DNA of 64,000 nucleotides from G016756615 sp050958605 (lineage in GTDB: Bacteria; Pseudomonadota; Alphaproteobacteria; Rhizobiales; Rhizobiaceae): assembly GCF_050958605.1 (NCBI RefSeq), contig NZ_JBJHDO010000002.1, positions 806,001 through 870,000 of the forward strand, read 5' to 3'. A program made the translations under genes and the position numbers. Each line of letters begins with the position of its first letter. Positions within the stretch are counted from its first letter, which is position 1. The notes under the pieces were generated by a model, which did not search any database, had not been told where the DNA came from, and saw only the letters and a list, made by a program, of their open reading frames with translations. Below, piece by piece: positions 16,303 through 24,974 of this stretch.

Positions 16303-16457
16303 CTGTTGGCCTCCAATATTTCTGCCTTGGAGAACCATATAGGGCGCACGATTTAAGCTTCTTGCCGGATTCTCCTGAAAATTTTCGGCAAATTGGTGCA
16401 TCTCGGTGTCCCTCGTGAAACCGCAAGAACGCTCAATCGGACCCGGGGGCGGATATC

Positions 16458-16766
16458 CTAGATTTCCCTGATGTCGAACATGTAAAGCTCGACGCCTCCA
16501 TCGGCAAAATTACCGAGATCGGCCGCAACGGCTTTGCCTTCAGGGGACTCGAGCGCGCTGGTGATCGCCTGCAGGGAATCGAAGGCCAGCGTCGCCACCA
16601 GATGGACATCGGCTGGGCCGGATGGCGTTTGGATGGCGCCCTGACTGATGTCGTATTCCCTCAGTCCAGGTATCTTCTTGGCTAGCGGCACGTGGGTTGC
16701 GTGGTAGTACCGATCGAATGCATCCTTGTCCTTCGGGGTCTTGTAAAGCGCTACTAATCTGGCCAT
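16458..16766 (-). CDS. EthD family small dimeric alpha/beta-barrel protein
   Basis: A 102-aa protein with the EthD pattern: N-terminal MARLVALYKTPKDKDAFDRYYHATHVPLAKKIPGLREYDIS, then a second strand set VHLVATLAFDSLQAITSALESPEGKAVAADL. Members are ferredoxin-like dimers; most are of unknown role, and some assist degradation of fuel ethers or aromatics. The start at 16766 is well supported by GGAGG in the leader; longer in-frame openings upstream have no family match. It is transcribed away from the SGNH hydrolase gene. Confidence 0.8.
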   Translation of the reverse strand: MARLVALYKTPKDKDAFDRYYHATHVPLAKKIPGLREYDISQGAIQTPSGPADVHLVATLAFDSLQAITSALESPEGKAVAADLGNFADGGVELYMFDIREI

Positions 16767-16939
16767 GGCCTTCCTCCTGTTCTGAATTGAGGAACAATGC
16801 TTTTCCTTTGTGACCGGCACAACAGAACTAAAGTCGGGGTACAAGGCAAAGAGAAGAGCGGTTGGAGTCTTGCGCGCTCCATGTTTTTCGGGATCAATCC
16901 TCGCGGGCGGCGGGCTGATGCTTCGGAGGAGGAAGATCA

Positions 16940-18235
16940 GTGGCGTCCGGAAATCAGCTAGAACATTTCCAGTCGAGGCGGAACGCTTCTTGGCTGGGCG
17001 GTGCTTCCATCGCGTTGACCATCGCGTTTGCAGCCGTTCCCGCTTCGCCTGCGGCGGCCGACAACGAGTGGATCGGCACTTGGACGGCAAGTCCGCAACC
17101 GGTGTGGGGCCCCGACTTTTTCGCCCCTCTCGAGTTTCCCCGCAATCTCTGGAACCAGACGATCAGGCAGGTGGCGCGCGTGTCCATCGGCGGCGACAAG
17201 GTTCGCATCGTCCTGTCGAACGAATATGGCGACATGCCGCTGACCATCGGGCCGGTGCGTGTCGGGCTTTCCGATGGCGAGGCGACTGTCAAGGCAGGGT
17301 CCAATAAGGCGGTGACCTTCGGCGGCGAGGAGACCGTGACCATCCCGCCGGGCGCGCCGGTCGTGAGTGACCCGATCGATCTCAAGGTAGAGCCTTTGGA
17401 GAGCCTTGCGATCAGCCTCTTCCTGCCGAAGGTGGCACCGACCACCACGATGCACTGGGACGGCCGACAGACCGCTTATATCGTTGCAGGCGACAAGACG
17501 GCCGATGCCGACTTCAAGCCGGATGCCACCACCCTTTCCCGGCTGTTCCTGAACGGCATTCTCGTCGATGCGGCGGACGATGCGCGTGCCATAGTCACCT
17601 TCGGGGACTCGATCACCGATGGCGATGGTTCGACCGCCGATGCCAATCATCGCTGGCCCGATCTCTTGGCCGAGCGTCTGAAGGAAGCAGGTGGCCCGCC
17701 CGTCGCGGTGCTCAACGAAGGCATATCGGGCGCGCGCGTGCTCAGCGACCGGATGGGCGTGAACGCTCTTGCGAGGTTCGACGAGGATGTCCTAAGCCAT
17801 CCGCAAGTCGACACCGTTATCCTGATGATGGGGATCAACGACATAGGCTGGCCGGACTCGCCGCTCGACAGCGGCCCTGCACCGTCGGCCGAAGATGTCA
17901 TCAATGGCTACAAGCAACTCATTGCTCGTGCGCATGATCACGACATCCGCATCATCGGAGCCACGCTCACGCCCTTCGCTGTCGCTTTTAAAGGAACCCC
18001 GCTCGAAGGTTATTACAGTGAGGAGAAGGAGGCCAAGCGGGTGGCAATCAACGAATGGATCCGCAACAGCAAGGCGTTCGACGGCGTTATCGATTTCGAC
18101 GCCGTGGTGCGCGATCCGGCAAATCCGAAACAGATCCAGAAGGCCTATGACAAGGGTGACAATCTTCACCCCAACGACGCCGGCTACAAGGCGATGGCGG
18201 AGGCGATCGATCTGAAGCTGCTGGCGGAAGATTGA
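16940..18235 (+). CDS. Secreted SGNH/GDSL hydrolase
   Basis: A 431-aa protein with a signal peptide (IALTIAFAAVPASPAAA). An N-terminal ~170-residue beta domain starts with WIGTWTASPQP, typical of the SGNH esterases that resemble Streptomyces arabinogalactan- and pectin-type esterases. The SGNH core follows: block I FGDSITDG (nucleophile Ser224), the Gly block NEGISGARVL, block III MMGINDIG, and the Asp/His pair in DNLHPND. It likely deacylates a carbohydrate or small ester outside the cytoplasm; the substrate is unknown. The GTG start at 16940 is preferred because GGAGGAGGAAG lies just upstream. It is followed by a palindromic repeat. Confidence 0.85.
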   Translation: MASGNQLEHFQSRRNASWLGGASIALTIAFAAVPASPAAADNEWIGTWTASPQPVWGPDFFAPLEFPRNLWNQTIRQVARVSIGGDKVRIVLSNEYGDMPLTIGPVRVGLSDGEATVKAGSNKAVTFGGEETVTIPPGAPVVSDPIDLKVEPLESLAISLFLPKVAPTTTMHWDGRQTAYIVAGDKTADADFKPDATTLSRLFLNGILVDAADDARAIVTFGDSITDGDGSTADANHRWPDLLAERLKEAGGPPVAVLNEGISGARVLSDRMGVNALARFDEDVLSHPQVDTVILMMGINDIGWPDSPLDSGPAPSAEDVINGYKQLIARAHDHDIRIIGATLTPFAVAFKGTPLEGYYSEEKEAKRVAINEWIRNSKAFDGVIDFDAVVRDPANPKQIQKAYDKGDNLHPNDAGYKAMAEAIDLKLLAED

Positions 18236-18270
18236 AAGACGAGGGTGTCGGTGATCGACCGTTCGCGCAA

Positions 18271-18426
18271 CACCCCCTTTCTGCCCTGCCGGGCATCTCC
18301 CCACAAGTTTGGAGATTGGCTGTCACGCATGGTTTCGCCAATCGTCGACGTGGCAGAAGACGCGCCGATGTCAAAGCTGCCAATCTCCCCCGTGTGGGGG
18401 AGATGTCCGGCAGGACAGAGGGGGGT
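18271..18426. repeat. 156-bp palindromic repeat, copy C
   Basis: The outer arms (CACCCCC..CTGCCGGGCATCTCC and its complement ending GGAGATGTCCGGCAGGACAG) are inverted over ~32 bp, and inner arms around CAATCTCC extend the symmetry to ~50 bp. The centre (gcatggtttcgccaatcgtcgacgt...) is the reverse complement of the centre of copy D at 31382. It lies between the convergent SGNH and FGE genes. Confidence 0.85.
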
Positions 18427-18487
18427 GGCTAGGCGCGGCGCGAGCGGTCAGCGACCTGCTCGCCACTAAATCAAGCCGGCGAAGGCT

Positions 18488-19456
18488 CTACGCACCCGCG
18501 CCTGCTTTCCTCACGACGCAGCGGAAGCCGACATGGCTGGTGGAAGTGTCGATCGGTTCCGCGTGGCGGGCTGCAGGCCGATAGCGGCGGCAGTAGTTGG
18601 GGGCGCACAGATGTGAGCCGCCTTTCAGGACCTTGCGCGGTATCCTTACGTGCGGCTGTTGGGGGTCGTAGCTGTTCTCGATCGGGCCGCCGCGAGGATT
18701 GACCGGCACGCAGCAGGCCTTCGGCGCGTCTTCGGGATGGCGGCTCGACCAGAAATCGCTCGTCCATTCCCAGACATTGCCGATCATGTCGTAAAGCCCG
18801 TAGGCGTTCGGGGGAAAGGTCGTGACGGGAGAGGTCCGTTCGAAGCCGTCGCTCCTGAGGTTTTCATGCGGGAACATTCCCTGCCAGGTGTTCGCCATGT
18901 GGCGGCCGCCCGGTGTGAACTCGTCGCCCCAGGCGAATTCGGCACCCTCCAGCCCGGCGCGTGCGGCGAATTCCCATTCGGCCTCGGTCGGCAGATCCTT
19001 ACCCGCCCATTGCGCATAGGCAAGGGCGTCCGAATAGGCGACGTGGACAACGGGGTGGTCGTCGAGACCTTTGATGCTGCTGCCCGGCCCGTAGGGCCTG
19101 CGCCAGTTGGCGCGGAACTTGAAATCCCACCACTGGCCCCAGTTGCGAAGATCGACCGGTCCCCGCGGCGGCGTGAAGACCAGCGATCCGGCCTTGAGCA
19201 TGTGGGGCAGGGCGCCCGGATAGTCGGCGGGGTTGGGCGGTATCTCGGCGAAGGTCACATGCCCGGTCGCCTCGACGAAGCGCCGAAATTGCCGGTTGGT
19301 GACAGGGGTCTTGTCCATGAAGAAACCATCCACCTCGGCGCGGTGCACGGGCTTTTCCTCGGGATAGTGCTTGTCAGATCCCATCCGGAACGTGCCGCCC
19401 TCGATCCACACCATGTCGGCATGGAGGTCTGCGGGAGGCTGGACGTTTTTGTTCAT
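18488..19456 (-). CDS. Formylglycine-generating enzyme (sulfatase maturase)
   Basis: A 322-aa protein of the FGE-sulfatase domain family, spanning MVWIEGGTFRMGSD at the N-terminus to VGFRCVVR at the end. The catalytic copper-binding pair is Cys284 and Cys289 in GGSHLCAPNYCRRYRPAAR, with the same spacing as in SUMF1, so this is a genuine oxygen-dependent maturase and not a generic SUMF1-fold protein. It converts the Cys of C-x-A/P-x-R in sulfatases to formylglycine. The arylsulfatase at 20745 carries exactly such a motif. It has no signal peptide, so it acts before export. It lies 9 nt downstream of the HAD gene, in one operon with it and divergent from the sulfatase operon. Confidence 0.9.
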   Translation of the reverse strand: MNKNVQPPADLHADMVWIEGGTFRMGSDKHYPEEKPVHRAEVDGFFMDKTPVTNRQFRRFVEATGHVTFAEIPPNPADYPGALPHMLKAGSLVFTPPRGPVDLRNWGQWWDFKFRANWRRPYGPGSSIKGLDDHPVVHVAYSDALAYAQWAGKDLPTEAEWEFAARAGLEGAEFAWGDEFTPGGRHMANTWQGMFPHENLRSDGFERTSPVTTFPPNAYGLYDMIGNVWEWTSDFWSSRHPEDAPKACCVPVNPRGGPIENSYDPQQPHVRIPRKVLKGGSHLCAPNYCRRYRPAARHAEPIDTSTSHVGFRCVVRKAGAGA

Positions 19457-19465
19457 GGTGCGTCT

Positions 19466-20476
19466 CTATTTCGCCGCCGGGAAAACGTTGAGCCAGTCGG
19501 ACTTCATGTCGACGATCGTCCAGCCCTTGGCCATGCCCTCGTCGAGCGCCTTGTCGAGCTTACCGATATGCGATTGCCGATCATAGGCCCATTCTCGATC
19601 GGCGTCCGTGTGATGGACGATGCCCATGAAGCGGGCGCCGTCGCCGGCCGCCGTCCATTCCAGCATCTGTTGGTCGCCGTCCGAATTGCCGAAGGCGAAG
19701 ATCGGGCGGCGCCCGATGAAGCGATTGATGCCGACCGGCTTGCCGGGACCGTCGTCGACAAATTCGACCTTGGGCTCCTTGACCAGCGCGGGCTTGCCGT
19801 CGGGGCCGAGTTCGAACTTCACGATGCCGGATGAGCCGACTACCTGCTCGGGCGGTATTCCGTAGACACGCTCCGCGAAAACCCGCATGAATTCGACGCC
19901 GCCACCAGACACGATGAAGGTCTTGAAGCCGTTGTCGCGCAGATAGCCGAGCAACTCCAGCATCGGCTGGTATACCAGCTCGGTATAGGGACGATCGAAA
20001 CGTGGGTGCCGGGCGGTCTCGACCCAGCCTGCCACCAGTTTCGAAAACTCCGTGGTGGTGATCCCGCTATGGGTCGCCGCCACGATTTCGACCAATCCCT
20101 TCTCGCCCGCGGCAGCGAGCCCTTTCGGATCACCGGCGATGGCCGATTTGAATGGCTCCGTGGTCTTCCATTCCGGATGGTCGGGCGCCATCGCCTTGAT
20201 GCGATCCAGCGCGAAAGCCAACTGAAAATAGACCGGCTGCTCCGCCCATAGCGTCCCGTCATTGTCGAAGACGGCGATGCGCTCTTCGGGCTTGACGAAA
20301 TCGGCGCCGCCCTCCGTGGTAACGCGCTCCACAAAGTCGGTAATTGCGGATTTCACCTGGCCGTCCTTCCAGGAGGGCAGCGGATCGGATTGCGCCTGTG
20401 CCGCGCAGATCAGGATCAGAAGCAGCAGAGGGACGACCGACCAGCCCTTCAGAAATCTCACGATCCGTTCGGCCAT
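19466..20476 (-). CDS. Exported HAD-superfamily phosphatase
   Basis: A 336-aa protein with a signal peptide (VVPLLLLILICAAQAQS). HAD motif I is VFDNDGTLW with Asp71 and Asp73; motif II is FIVSGGG; motif IV is FAFGNSDGDQQML. The cap region is of the phosphoserine-phosphatase-like type. Export makes it a periplasmic phosphomonoesterase candidate; the substrate is unknown. ATG 20476 follows GGGAGA. It is transcribed divergently from the arylsulfatase and precedes the FGE gene by 9 nt, so the cluster contains a phosphatase, a sulfatase and the sulfatase maturase, which suggests release of phosphate and sulfate from one compound or wall polymer. That is inference. Confidence 0.82.
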   Translation of the reverse strand: MAERIVRFLKGWSVVPLLLLILICAAQAQSDPLPSWKDGQVKSAITDFVERVTTEGGADFVKPEERIAVFDNDGTLWAEQPVYFQLAFALDRIKAMAPDHPEWKTTEPFKSAIAGDPKGLAAAGEKGLVEIVAATHSGITTTEFSKLVAGWVETARHPRFDRPYTELVYQPMLELLGYLRDNGFKTFIVSGGGVEFMRVFAERVYGIPPEQVVGSSGIVKFELGPDGKPALVKEPKVEFVDDGPGKPVGINRFIGRRPIFAFGNSDGDQQMLEWTAAGDGARFMGIVHHTDADREWAYDRQSHIGKLDKALDEGMAKGWTIVDMKSDWLNVFPAAK

Positions 20477-20633
20477 CGAACTCTCTCCCTTGTGCTGGTT
20501 ATCGCGGCATCCGCAGTCATCAAAAGGAATTGTACGTCGCTGATTGTATCGAGGGCCAGAGCTTAACAGTAACAGAGGAGGGCAACTCCTGACCCGACAC
20601 GCATCTTGGCCGTACAATGCCACGCATACCCCA

Positions 20634-20648
20634 TTGTTACAGTAACAA
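20634..20648. promoter_or_regulatory. 15-bp perfect palindrome between HAD and sulfatase operons
   Basis: TTGTTAC-A-GTAACAA is a perfect dyad with a 1-nt centre, 97 nt upstream of the sulfatase start. A related half, TTAACAGTAACAG, lies at 20563-20575 nearer the HAD gene. This is the arrangement expected for one regulator controlling both divergent promoters; no local regulator gene is seen. Confidence 0.5.
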
Positions 20649-20744
20649 ACTTTCGCGTGCAGCTTGGCGACACTAGGCTGCCCACGTCTCGGAACATGCC
20701 CTCCGGGCACGGTCCTCGGAACGCTTGTTTTCAGGAGGTTCGAA

Positions 20745-22340
20745 ATGCGGAAGAGAACGAAACTAGGGGCGATGCTGCTTGCGGCGGCAAGCGCCCTGGT
20801 CGTGGGGGCGACGTCATACGCCCAGGACCAAGCTGCTCAAAAACCCAATATCCTGGTCATCTTCGGCGACGATGTCGGCCAGTCCAACATCAGCGCCTAC
20901 ACGCACGGCTTGATGGGTTACAAGACACCCAACATCGACCGTATAGCCAATGAAGGCATGATGTTCACGGACTACTATGCCGAGAACAGTTGTACTGCCG
21001 GACGCTCGTCTTTCATCACAGGGCAGACGCCTTGGCGGACGGGGCTCTCGAAGGTCGGTGTTCCCGGAGCACCGGTCGGCCTGCAGGATCGGGATATCAC
21101 CATAGCCCAGGCGCTCAAGCCGCTTGGCTACGGCACGGCTCAATTCGGCAAGAACCACCTGGGTGATCGTGACGAGTATCTACCTACCGCGCACGGTTTC
21201 GACGAGTTCTTCGGCAATCTCTATCACCTCAATGCCGAGGAGGAGCCGGAGCGGCCCTATTGGCCGGCGAACGACCAGGCCTTCCTCAAACTCTACAACC
21301 CGCGGGGTGTCTTGAAGGCCACTGCCGACGGCAAGGTCGAGGACACCGGCCCCCTCACCGTCAAGCGCATGGAGACGATCGACGACGAGACCACGGGCGC
21401 GGCGATCGACTACATCAAGAAGCAGGCCGAGGCTGGAGAACCCTTCTTCACCTGGATGAACTTTACGCGAATGCACATCTTCACCCATGTTCGCCCGGAA
21501 TATGAGGGCAAAGCAGGGCTGGGCAAGGGCTATTTCTATGCCGACGGCATGTGGGAAATGGACCAGAACGTCGGAAAATTGCTGCAGACGCTCGAGGACC
21601 TGAAGATCGCCGACAATACGATCGTCGTCTTCACGACCGACAACGGGCCGAACGCCTTCACCTGGCCGGACGCGGCGACCACGCCGTTCCGCAGTGAAAA
21701 GGACTCCAACTGGGAAGGTGCGTTCCGCGTGCCGGCCATGATCCGTTGGCCAGGCAAGATCGAACCTGGTTCTGTATCCAACGAGATGTTTTCCGGGCTC
21801 GACTGGTTCCCGACGCTTCTTGCGGCCGCGGGCGATACGGACATCAAGGATCGACTGTTGAAGGGTACGAAAGTCGGGGACAAGGACTTCAAGGTCCATC
21901 TGGACGGCTACAACCAGTTGCCCTACCTGACCGGCGATCAGCCCAAGGGCGAACGCACGGAGTTCTATTATTTCAACGACGACTCCGAACTGGTTGCCAT
22001 GCGCTTCGACAATTGGAAGTTCGTCTTCTGCGAGCAGAAGCAGCCGGGCCAGTTCGATATCTGGGCTAATCCGTTTACCTGCTTGCGGGTGCCCAAGATG
22101 TACAATCTCAGGATGGACCCTTACGAGCACGCCGACATCTCCGGCAGCGGCTACGATCAGTGGCGGGTGGAGAATGCCTATCTCTTCGCGGACGCAGTTG
22201 CGAGGTCTGCGGCGTTCCTCGAGACGTTCGTCGAGTATCCGCCGAGCCAGCCGCCGGCGAGCTTCTCGGTGGACCAGATCGTGACTGATGTCAGGGCAAA
22301 GATCGCCGAGAAGATGAAGGAAGCGGCTCCGGCACAGTAA
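20745..22340 (+). CDS. Arylsulfatase (type I, Cys-type)
   Basis: A 531-aa periplasmic sulfatase with a cleavable signal peptide (GAMLLAAASALVVGATSYAQ). It has the metal-binding NILVIFGDDVG (Asp42/Asp43) and the maturation motif CTAGRSSFITG with Cys83 and Arg87; Cys83 should become formylglycine through the FGE encoded at 18488. Further on come TDNGPN and EGAFRVPAMIRWPG with the conserved metal and substrate residues. AGGAGG 8 nt before ATG 20745 fixes the start. It is the first gene of the long plus-strand operon. The natural sulfate ester is not predictable; the role could be sulfur scavenging or processing of a sulfated surface molecule. Confidence 0.9.
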   Translation: MRKRTKLGAMLLAAASALVVGATSYAQDQAAQKPNILVIFGDDVGQSNISAYTHGLMGYKTPNIDRIANEGMMFTDYYAENSCTAGRSSFITGQTPWRTGLSKVGVPGAPVGLQDRDITIAQALKPLGYGTAQFGKNHLGDRDEYLPTAHGFDEFFGNLYHLNAEEEPERPYWPANDQAFLKLYNPRGVLKATADGKVEDTGPLTVKRMETIDDETTGAAIDYIKKQAEAGEPFFTWMNFTRMHIFTHVRPEYEGKAGLGKGYFYADGMWEMDQNVGKLLQTLEDLKIADNTIVVFTTDNGPNAFTWPDAATTPFRSEKDSNWEGAFRVPAMIRWPGKIEPGSVSNEMFSGLDWFPTLLAAAGDTDIKDRLLKGTKVGDKDFKVHLDGYNQLPYLTGDQPKGERTEFYYFNDDSELVAMRFDNWKFVFCEQKQPGQFDIWANPFTCLRVPKMYNLRMDPYEHADISGSGYDQWRVENAYLFADAVARSAAFLETFVEYPPSQPPASFSVDQIVTDVRAKIAEKMKEAAPAQ

Positions 22341-22411
22341 TCCTAACATGATATATCCGCCGGTGCGCCTTTGGCGTGCCGGCGGACGTCGAAGAGCGAT
22401 TGCGTCCCCGA

Positions 22412-24940
22412 ATGAAAGCAGCAAGCCGACGGATGAAGATGGGGCAGCCACAGGCGACGACTCGCGCCGCGGCTATGAGCTTCGTGCTGCCCGCCTTGCT
22501 GCTGTTCGGTTCGGGGCTGACTGCCCTGATTTTCCAGGTGCTCTGGATCAAGCAGCTTTCCGTCGTCGTGGGTGTAGATATCCACGCCGTCACGGCGGTC
22601 GTCGCCGCTTTCTTCGCAGGACTCGCCATAGGCGGGCTTCTATTGGGGCGCGTCGCCGACCGTACGGCCCGACCCTTCCTCCTTTATGCCATGCTGGAAG
22701 CAGGGGTCGCCCTGCTGGGTATTGCCGCCACGCTCGCGCTGGCCCGAGCTGCTCCCGTGTTCGTGACACTCGAAACCATCGCAGCACCGTTAGCCTGGTC
22801 CATGGTTTTCCTGCTCGTCGGCATCCCCGCCTGCCTGATGGGCGGCACGCTGCCGGCGCTGGTCCGTTCGCTGACCAGCACGACCAAAACGATCGGCTGG
22901 AATGGGGGCCGTCTCTACGCCGCCAATACGCTCGGCGCGATCGGCGGCGCGATCCTTTCGTCCTTTCTGTTCATTCCGAGCCTCGGGCTGACAGGCACCG
23001 GCTTCGCAGCCGCGACGATCGGGCTTGCCGCGGCGCTGGGTGCATTTTTCCTGGATCGACGCGCGCCGGTTGCCTTAGCGCGACGAGCCGCGCAGACCGC
23101 CGCTCCATTCTCCAACGACGCGCGTCTTGCAATCGGCCTTTATGCAGTCGCCGGCGGCATCGCGCTCGGCTACGAAGTCGTCTGGTCGCAATCGATCGTC
23201 CAATTCATGAGCACCCGCGCCTTCGCCTTCTCGGTGGTGCTCGCGACTTATCTCGCCGGCCTTGCGCTCGGCGCAGCGCTTTACGCTCGTTGGGCTGACA
23301 GGGTGCGTAATCCCTGGGGTGTTTTCGGCCTGCTCATCGCTCTTGCCGGCCTGGTCGCCCTGGCCGAGATCGCCTTTCTCGGTGATTGGCTGATCCGGTT
23401 CCAGGCCGCGGCCGACGGGCTCGCGCTGAGGCTGACCGGCAACGAACTCGCCGGCATGTGCGCGCGCTTTGCAGCGGCGGCGATCACGATCGTGTTCCTT
23501 CCGACGCTGCTGCTCGGCGCCGCTTTCCCGGCGGCACTGCGCCTCGCCGTCGGCGAAGGCCATGTCGGGCAGGGAGTGGGCACGGTGACGGCGCTCAACA
23601 CGCTGGGCGGCATTGCCGGAACCGTCCTGACCGGATTCGTGCTCGTGCCGCAACTCGGTATTGTCCGCACACTCGGCCTGCTGGCTTTCGCAGCCGCGCT
23701 CGTCGGTGTGATCGCGGCGATGCGCGGCGCAGGCCGGCGCCCGCTTCTCGGCGCGATCGCGATCGGCGTCGCCGCATGCGTCATCGGCTTGGCCATACCC
23801 GCCGACCGCCTGGCAACGCTGCTGCCCGGCGCTCGCGCGAAAGAACTCGTCTTCTATCGGGAGGGCAGGGGCGCGACAGTGGCCGTGGTCGAGCAGGGCC
23901 AGGAGGGAAAGCGCTTTCGGCGCCTCTATATCCAGGGTGTCTCCAATACCGGCGACTCCCTGCCTTCTCTACGCTACATGCGTCTCCAGGCGCTGCTGCC
24001 GCTGATCACTGGAAAGAACGACCCGGAGTCGGTGCTTGTGGTGGGGCTTGGCACGGGCATCACCGCCGGAGCGACCTTGACCATCCCATCGCTCGAACGA
24101 CGTGTCGTGGCCGAACTGTTGCCTGGCGTGCTCGACGCGTCCGCTGTTTTCAGCGGCAATTATCACATCCAGAACGATCCGCGCGTCGACATCCGCCTGC
24201 GCGACGGCCGGCGAGAACTGCTCGGCAGCGAGGAGACCTACGACCTGGTCACACTGGAGCCGCCGCCGCCGTCGGCGGCGGGCGTGGCCAATCTCTACTC
24301 GACGGACTTCTATCGCCTGGCCGCCTCGCGGCTAAAGCCCGGTGGCATGGTAGCGCAATGGCTGCCGCTCCCGACCCAGAATGCCGAGGACACGCGCTCG
24401 CTGGTGAAGAGCTTCATCGATGTCTTCCCTCATGCGAGCCTATGGACCACCGAGCTTCACGAGATGCTGTTGATCGGGTCGCAGCAGCCGATGCCGCTCG
24501 ACCTCGCCACCATCTCCCGCCGCTTCGGCGAGCAGGCTGTTCGCGCTTCTCTGGAGGAGGTGGGCATCACGTCGCCGGCCGCATTGCTCGCGACCTGGAT
24601 CACCGACAGGGAAGGCCTTGCCCGCTTTGCGGCGGACGCGCCGCCCGTCACCGACGACCGGCCGACGATCGAATACGCGACCTGGGTCCGGCGCGACGAA
24701 TTCACCCCCGTCCTTGTCGAATTGTTCGCCCTGCGTGGCGACGTGCCCGTGATCGGAGCCGGTACCGGCTTCCAGACGGAATTGCGTCGCGAGCGCGACC
24801 TGCTCGATACTTTCTATCAGGCCGGCGTCTATGCCTATATCGGCGATCGGCGCGGCTGGAACAGCCAGATGGACAAGCTTACCGCGGCCGGCGGCGGCAA
24901 TGCTTACTACGATTGGTTCTCGACCGGTCAGGATCCGTAG
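22412..24940 (+). CDS. Membrane-fused spermidine-synthase-like protein
   Basis: About 842 aa. The first ~470 residues hold many hydrophobic spans (for example LLLFGSGLTALIFQVLWIKQLSVVVG, VAAFFAGLAIGGLLLGRVADR, TVTALNTLGGIAGTVLTGFVLVPQLG), resembling the transporter-like part of fused MFS/spermidine synthases. The C-terminal part is a SpeE-like Rossmann methyltransferase domain: VLVVGLGTGITAGATL, RDGRRELL, YDLVTLEPPPPSAAGVANLYSTDFYRLAASRLKPGG. Whether it makes a polyamine is doubtful, since the canonical aminopropyl-acceptor residues are not obvious. Start options are GTG 22376 and ATG 22412, 22433 and 22439; none has a clear ribosome site. Its place between a sulfatase and moxR is unusual and is its main functional clue. 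Confidence 0.75.
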   Translation: MKAASRRMKMGQPQATTRAAAMSFVLPALLLFGSGLTALIFQVLWIKQLSVVVGVDIHAVTAVVAAFFAGLAIGGLLLGRVADRTARPFLLYAMLEAGVALLGIAATLALARAAPVFVTLETIAAPLAWSMVFLLVGIPACLMGGTLPALVRSLTSTTKTIGWNGGRLYAANTLGAIGGAILSSFLFIPSLGLTGTGFAAATIGLAAALGAFFLDRRAPVALARRAAQTAAPFSNDARLAIGLYAVAGGIALGYEVVWSQSIVQFMSTRAFAFSVVLATYLAGLALGAALYARWADRVRNPWGVFGLLIALAGLVALAEIAFLGDWLIRFQAAADGLALRLTGNELAGMCARFAAAAITIVFLPTLLLGAAFPAALRLAVGEGHVGQGVGTVTALNTLGGIAGTVLTGFVLVPQLGIVRTLGLLAFAAALVGVIAAMRGAGRRPLLGAIAIGVAACVIGLAIPADRLATLLPGARAKELVFYREGRGATVAVVEQGQEGKRFRRLYIQGVSNTGDSLPSLRYMRLQALLPLITGKNDPESVLVVGLGTGITAGATLTIPSLERRVVAELLPGVLDASAVFSGNYHIQNDPRVDIRLRDGRRELLGSEETYDLVTLEPPPPSAAGVANLYSTDFYRLAASRLKPGGMVAQWLPLPTQNAEDTRSLVKSFIDVFPHASLWTTELHEMLLIGSQQPMPLDLATISRRFGEQAVRASLEEVGITSPAALLATWITDREGLARFAADAPPVTDDRPTIEYATWVRRDEFTPVLVELFALRGDVPVIGAGTGFQTELRRERDLLDTFYQAGVYAYIGDRRGWNSQMDKLTAAGGGNAYYDWFSTGQDP

Positions 24941-24974
24941 CGCGGGACTGCATGTCCCGGTGGGAGAGAGACGA

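Noticed and set aside
18271..18426. Insertion sequence remnants or CRISPR repeats at the palindromic elements
   Set aside because: No transposase, no target duplications seen and no regular spacer array; the copies are single, dispersed and internally palindromic.
18488..19456. EgtB/NirV-like or generic SUMF1-fold protein
   Set aside because: The Cys284/Cys289 pair and the linked Cys-type sulfatase identify a true formylglycine-generating enzyme.
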